Source: SIG440 sp045646865 (lineage in GTDB: Bacteria > Bacillota > Clostridia > Monoglobales > Monoglobaceae). Taken from it: a stretch of 13,589 bases of DNA. A model generated the notes under the pieces. It saw only the letters and a program-made list of their open reading frames with translations, ran no database searches and was not told where the DNA came from. Where the stretch lies: the NCBI GenBank assembly GCA_045646865.1, contig JAZRLM010000024.1, positions 1 through 13,589 of the forward strand, given 5' to 3'. Numbering within the stretch: position 1 is the stretch's first letter; each line of letters begins with the position of its first letter. This document shows, one piece after another, positions 12,596-13,589 of the stretch. A program made the translations under genes and the position numbers.

Positions 12596-13339
12596 ATGTC
12601 AGGACATTCCAAATGGGCAACAATTAAAAGAAAAAAAGGCGCACTTGACGCAAAAAGAGGTAAGCTTTTTACCAAGATAGGCCGCGAACTTATGGTTGCG
12701 GTTAAAGAGGGCGGACCCGACCCCGACAGCAACTCAAAGCTGCGTGATGCCATTGCAAAGGCAAAGGCTAACAATATGCCCAACGACACCATCCAGAGAA
12801 GTGTTAAAAAGGCAGCAGGCGAGGACGGCAACAAAGAATATTTTGAACTCACATACGAAGGCTACGGCCCAAGCGGTGTTGCTTTTATGGTTGAAACACT
12901 CAGCGACAATAAAAACCGTACCGCAGGCGATATGCGTCACTACTTTGATAAATACGGCGGCAACCTTGGACAGACAGGCAGCGTAGGTTTTATGTTTGAC
13001 CGCAAGGGTCAGCTTGTTATCGCAAAGGCTGCAGGCATTGATGAAGATACTCTGATGATGGATGCTCTGGATGCAGGTGCCGAGGATTTTAGCGCCGAGG
13101 ACGAATGCTATGAAGTAACATCTTCGCCCGAAGATTTCAGCAAGGTTCGCGAAGCGCTTGAGGCAAAGGGCTACGAATTCGAGCAGGCAGAAATCAGCTA
13201 CATTCCGCAAACCCTCACTCAGGTAGACGACCCAGAAGCTGTAAAGAATCTTGAAAAGCTTATAGATATGCTTGAAGATAACGACGACGTGCAGAACGTT
13301 TACCACACCTGGGATATGCCCGAGGATGAAGAAGAGTAA
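12596..13339 (+). CDS. yebC: YebC/PmpR family regulator or translation factor
   Basis: The 247-residue protein matches YebC throughout: the invariant MSGHSKWATIKRKKGALDAK start, GRELMVAVKEGG, LRDAIAKAKANNMPNDTIQR, YEGYGPSGVAFMVETLSDNK near residue 87, and GGNLGQTGSVGFMFDRKG near 120. The C-terminus is acidic. Members were described as DNA-binding regulators; related TACO1/YebC proteins help ribosomes translate difficult stretches such as polyproline, which is now the favoured role for several of them. GGAGG lies about 8 nt before the ATG. Last gene of the nfeD-SPFH-yebC unit. Confidence 0.95.
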   Translation: MSGHSKWATIKRKKGALDAKRGKLFTKIGRELMVAVKEGGPDPDSNSKLRDAIAKAKANNMPNDTIQRSVKKAAGEDGNKEYFELTYEGYGPSGVAFMVETLSDNKNRTAGDMRHYFDKYGGNLGQTGSVGFMFDRKGQLVIAKAAGIDEDTLMMDALDAGAEDFSAEDECYEVTSSPEDFSKVREALEAKGYEFEQAEISYIPQTLTQVDDPEAVKNLEKLIDMLEDNDDVQNVYHTWDMPEDEEE

Positions 13340-13359
13340 GCATTGTGTTTATGATTAAC

Positions 13360-13394
13360 AAACACCCTTTCCTAAAAACGGAAAGGGTGTTTTT
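13360..13394 (+). terminator. Intrinsic terminator of yebC
   Basis: A 13-bp stem aaacaccctttcc/ggaaagggtgttt (13360-13372 with 13380-13392), 7-nt loop, five T at 13390-13394. Confidence 0.93.
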
Positions 13395-13411
13395 GTTGTA
13401 TAACGAAAACC

Positions 13412-13426
13412 ACGCGATAGTCGCGT
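13412..13426. repeat. Small GC-rich hairpin in the right intergenic region
   Basis: ACGCGA-TAG-TCGCGT is a perfect 6-bp inverted repeat with a 3-nt centre. Nothing else recognisable lies between it and the repeat at 13531; that stretch is AT-rich and non-coding. Confidence 0.4.
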
Positions 13427-13530
13427 AGTTCAAAAGAGCTTAAGCGGTGAACAGAAAAGAAATCAGATACAATATATAAATTAAATGGTTGTTTGCATAT
13501 GAAATAATTTATTCTAATTCATGTTGTGGG

Positions 13531-13589
13531 AAAGCCTTCCCCTGTGGGAGGGGAAGGTGAGTTTTGCATAGCAAACTCGGATGAGGTGG
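13531..13589 (+). repeat. Dispersed two-hairpin repeat, cut by the window edge
   Basis: Hairpin one is ccttcccc/ggggaagg (13535-13542 with 13550-13557). Hairpin two is gagttttgc-ata-gcaaactc (13559-13578, one bulged T). It is followed by GGATGAGGTGG. This pattern of CTTCCCC-type hairpin, a variable second hairpin and GGATGAGGTGG is one I remember as a high-copy intergenic element in Ruminococcaceae-type genomes. It holds no coding frame and is probably a non-autonomous mobile repeat. Confidence 0.65.

Overview
The window looks like a chromosomal piece of a low-to-mid GC, spore-forming member of the Clostridia (Firmicutes), probably a gut anaerobe of the Oscillospirales/Ruminococcaceae type. 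The reasons are strong GGAGG ribosome sites, TTG and GTG starts, the sporulation/division order yabP-yabQ-divIC-S1 protein, a MecA-type adaptor, a folT gene behind a tetrahydrofolate riboswitch, and a right-hand dispersed repeat of a kind I remember from such genomes. No single lineage-defining gene fixes the genus.

Layout. (1) 1-240: hairpin-rich non-coding DNA ending in a GC-rich hairpin, then an extended -10 promoter. (2) 243-2796, plus strand: a tight operon of an EamA/DMT exporter, a cytoplasmic SGNH/GDSL esterase and 5-formyltetrahydrofolate cyclo-ligase. (3) A shared bidirectional terminator at 2912-2945 separates this from a minus-strand run, 6497 back to 2951: rsmD, coaD, a coiled-coil protein, a THF riboswitch, folT and folC. 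The riboswitch (4851-4954) and its terminator/ribosome-site hairpin (4796-4826) sit inside this run, so folate import and polyglutamylation can be switched separately from rsmD and coaD. (4) 6498-7008: the rsmD promoter with a 16-bp palindrome at the start site, an orphan long palindrome, a probable 6S RNA (6643-6827) and the mecA promoter. (5) 7009-7632: mecA with its own terminator. (6) 7633-9316: a promoter, an 18-bp operator-like inverted repeat, then a composite gene wreck joining pieces of a class III aminotransferase, a Gfo/Idh/MocA oxidoreductase and an unidentified third protein, followed by an orphan ribosome site and a perfect 16-bp terminator stem. (7) 9383-11090: yabP, yabQ, a consensus sigma-A promoter, divIC and an S1-domain protein. 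(8) 11180-13339: nfeD, an SPFH/paraslipin gene and yebC, then a terminator. (9) 13393-13589: non-coding, ending in the dispersed repeat, which runs off the window.

How the genes fit together. Cyclo-ligase, FolC and FolT form a folate-salvage neighbourhood built around one terminator, with the THF riboswitch sensing the pool they handle. NfeD and SPFH are a classical membrane-microdomain pair. YabP/YabQ act in the mother cell during spore formation, while DivIC and the S1 protein have a separate vegetative promoter. Most of the window is housekeeping. The unusual parts are the multi-gene deletion scar at 7869-9255, the riboswitch platform in which terminator stem, ribosome site and TTG start overlap, and several palindromes with no assigned partner. 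I did not find a CRISPR array, tRNA, rRNA, transposase or phage gene, and I do not see a complete new multi-gene system.
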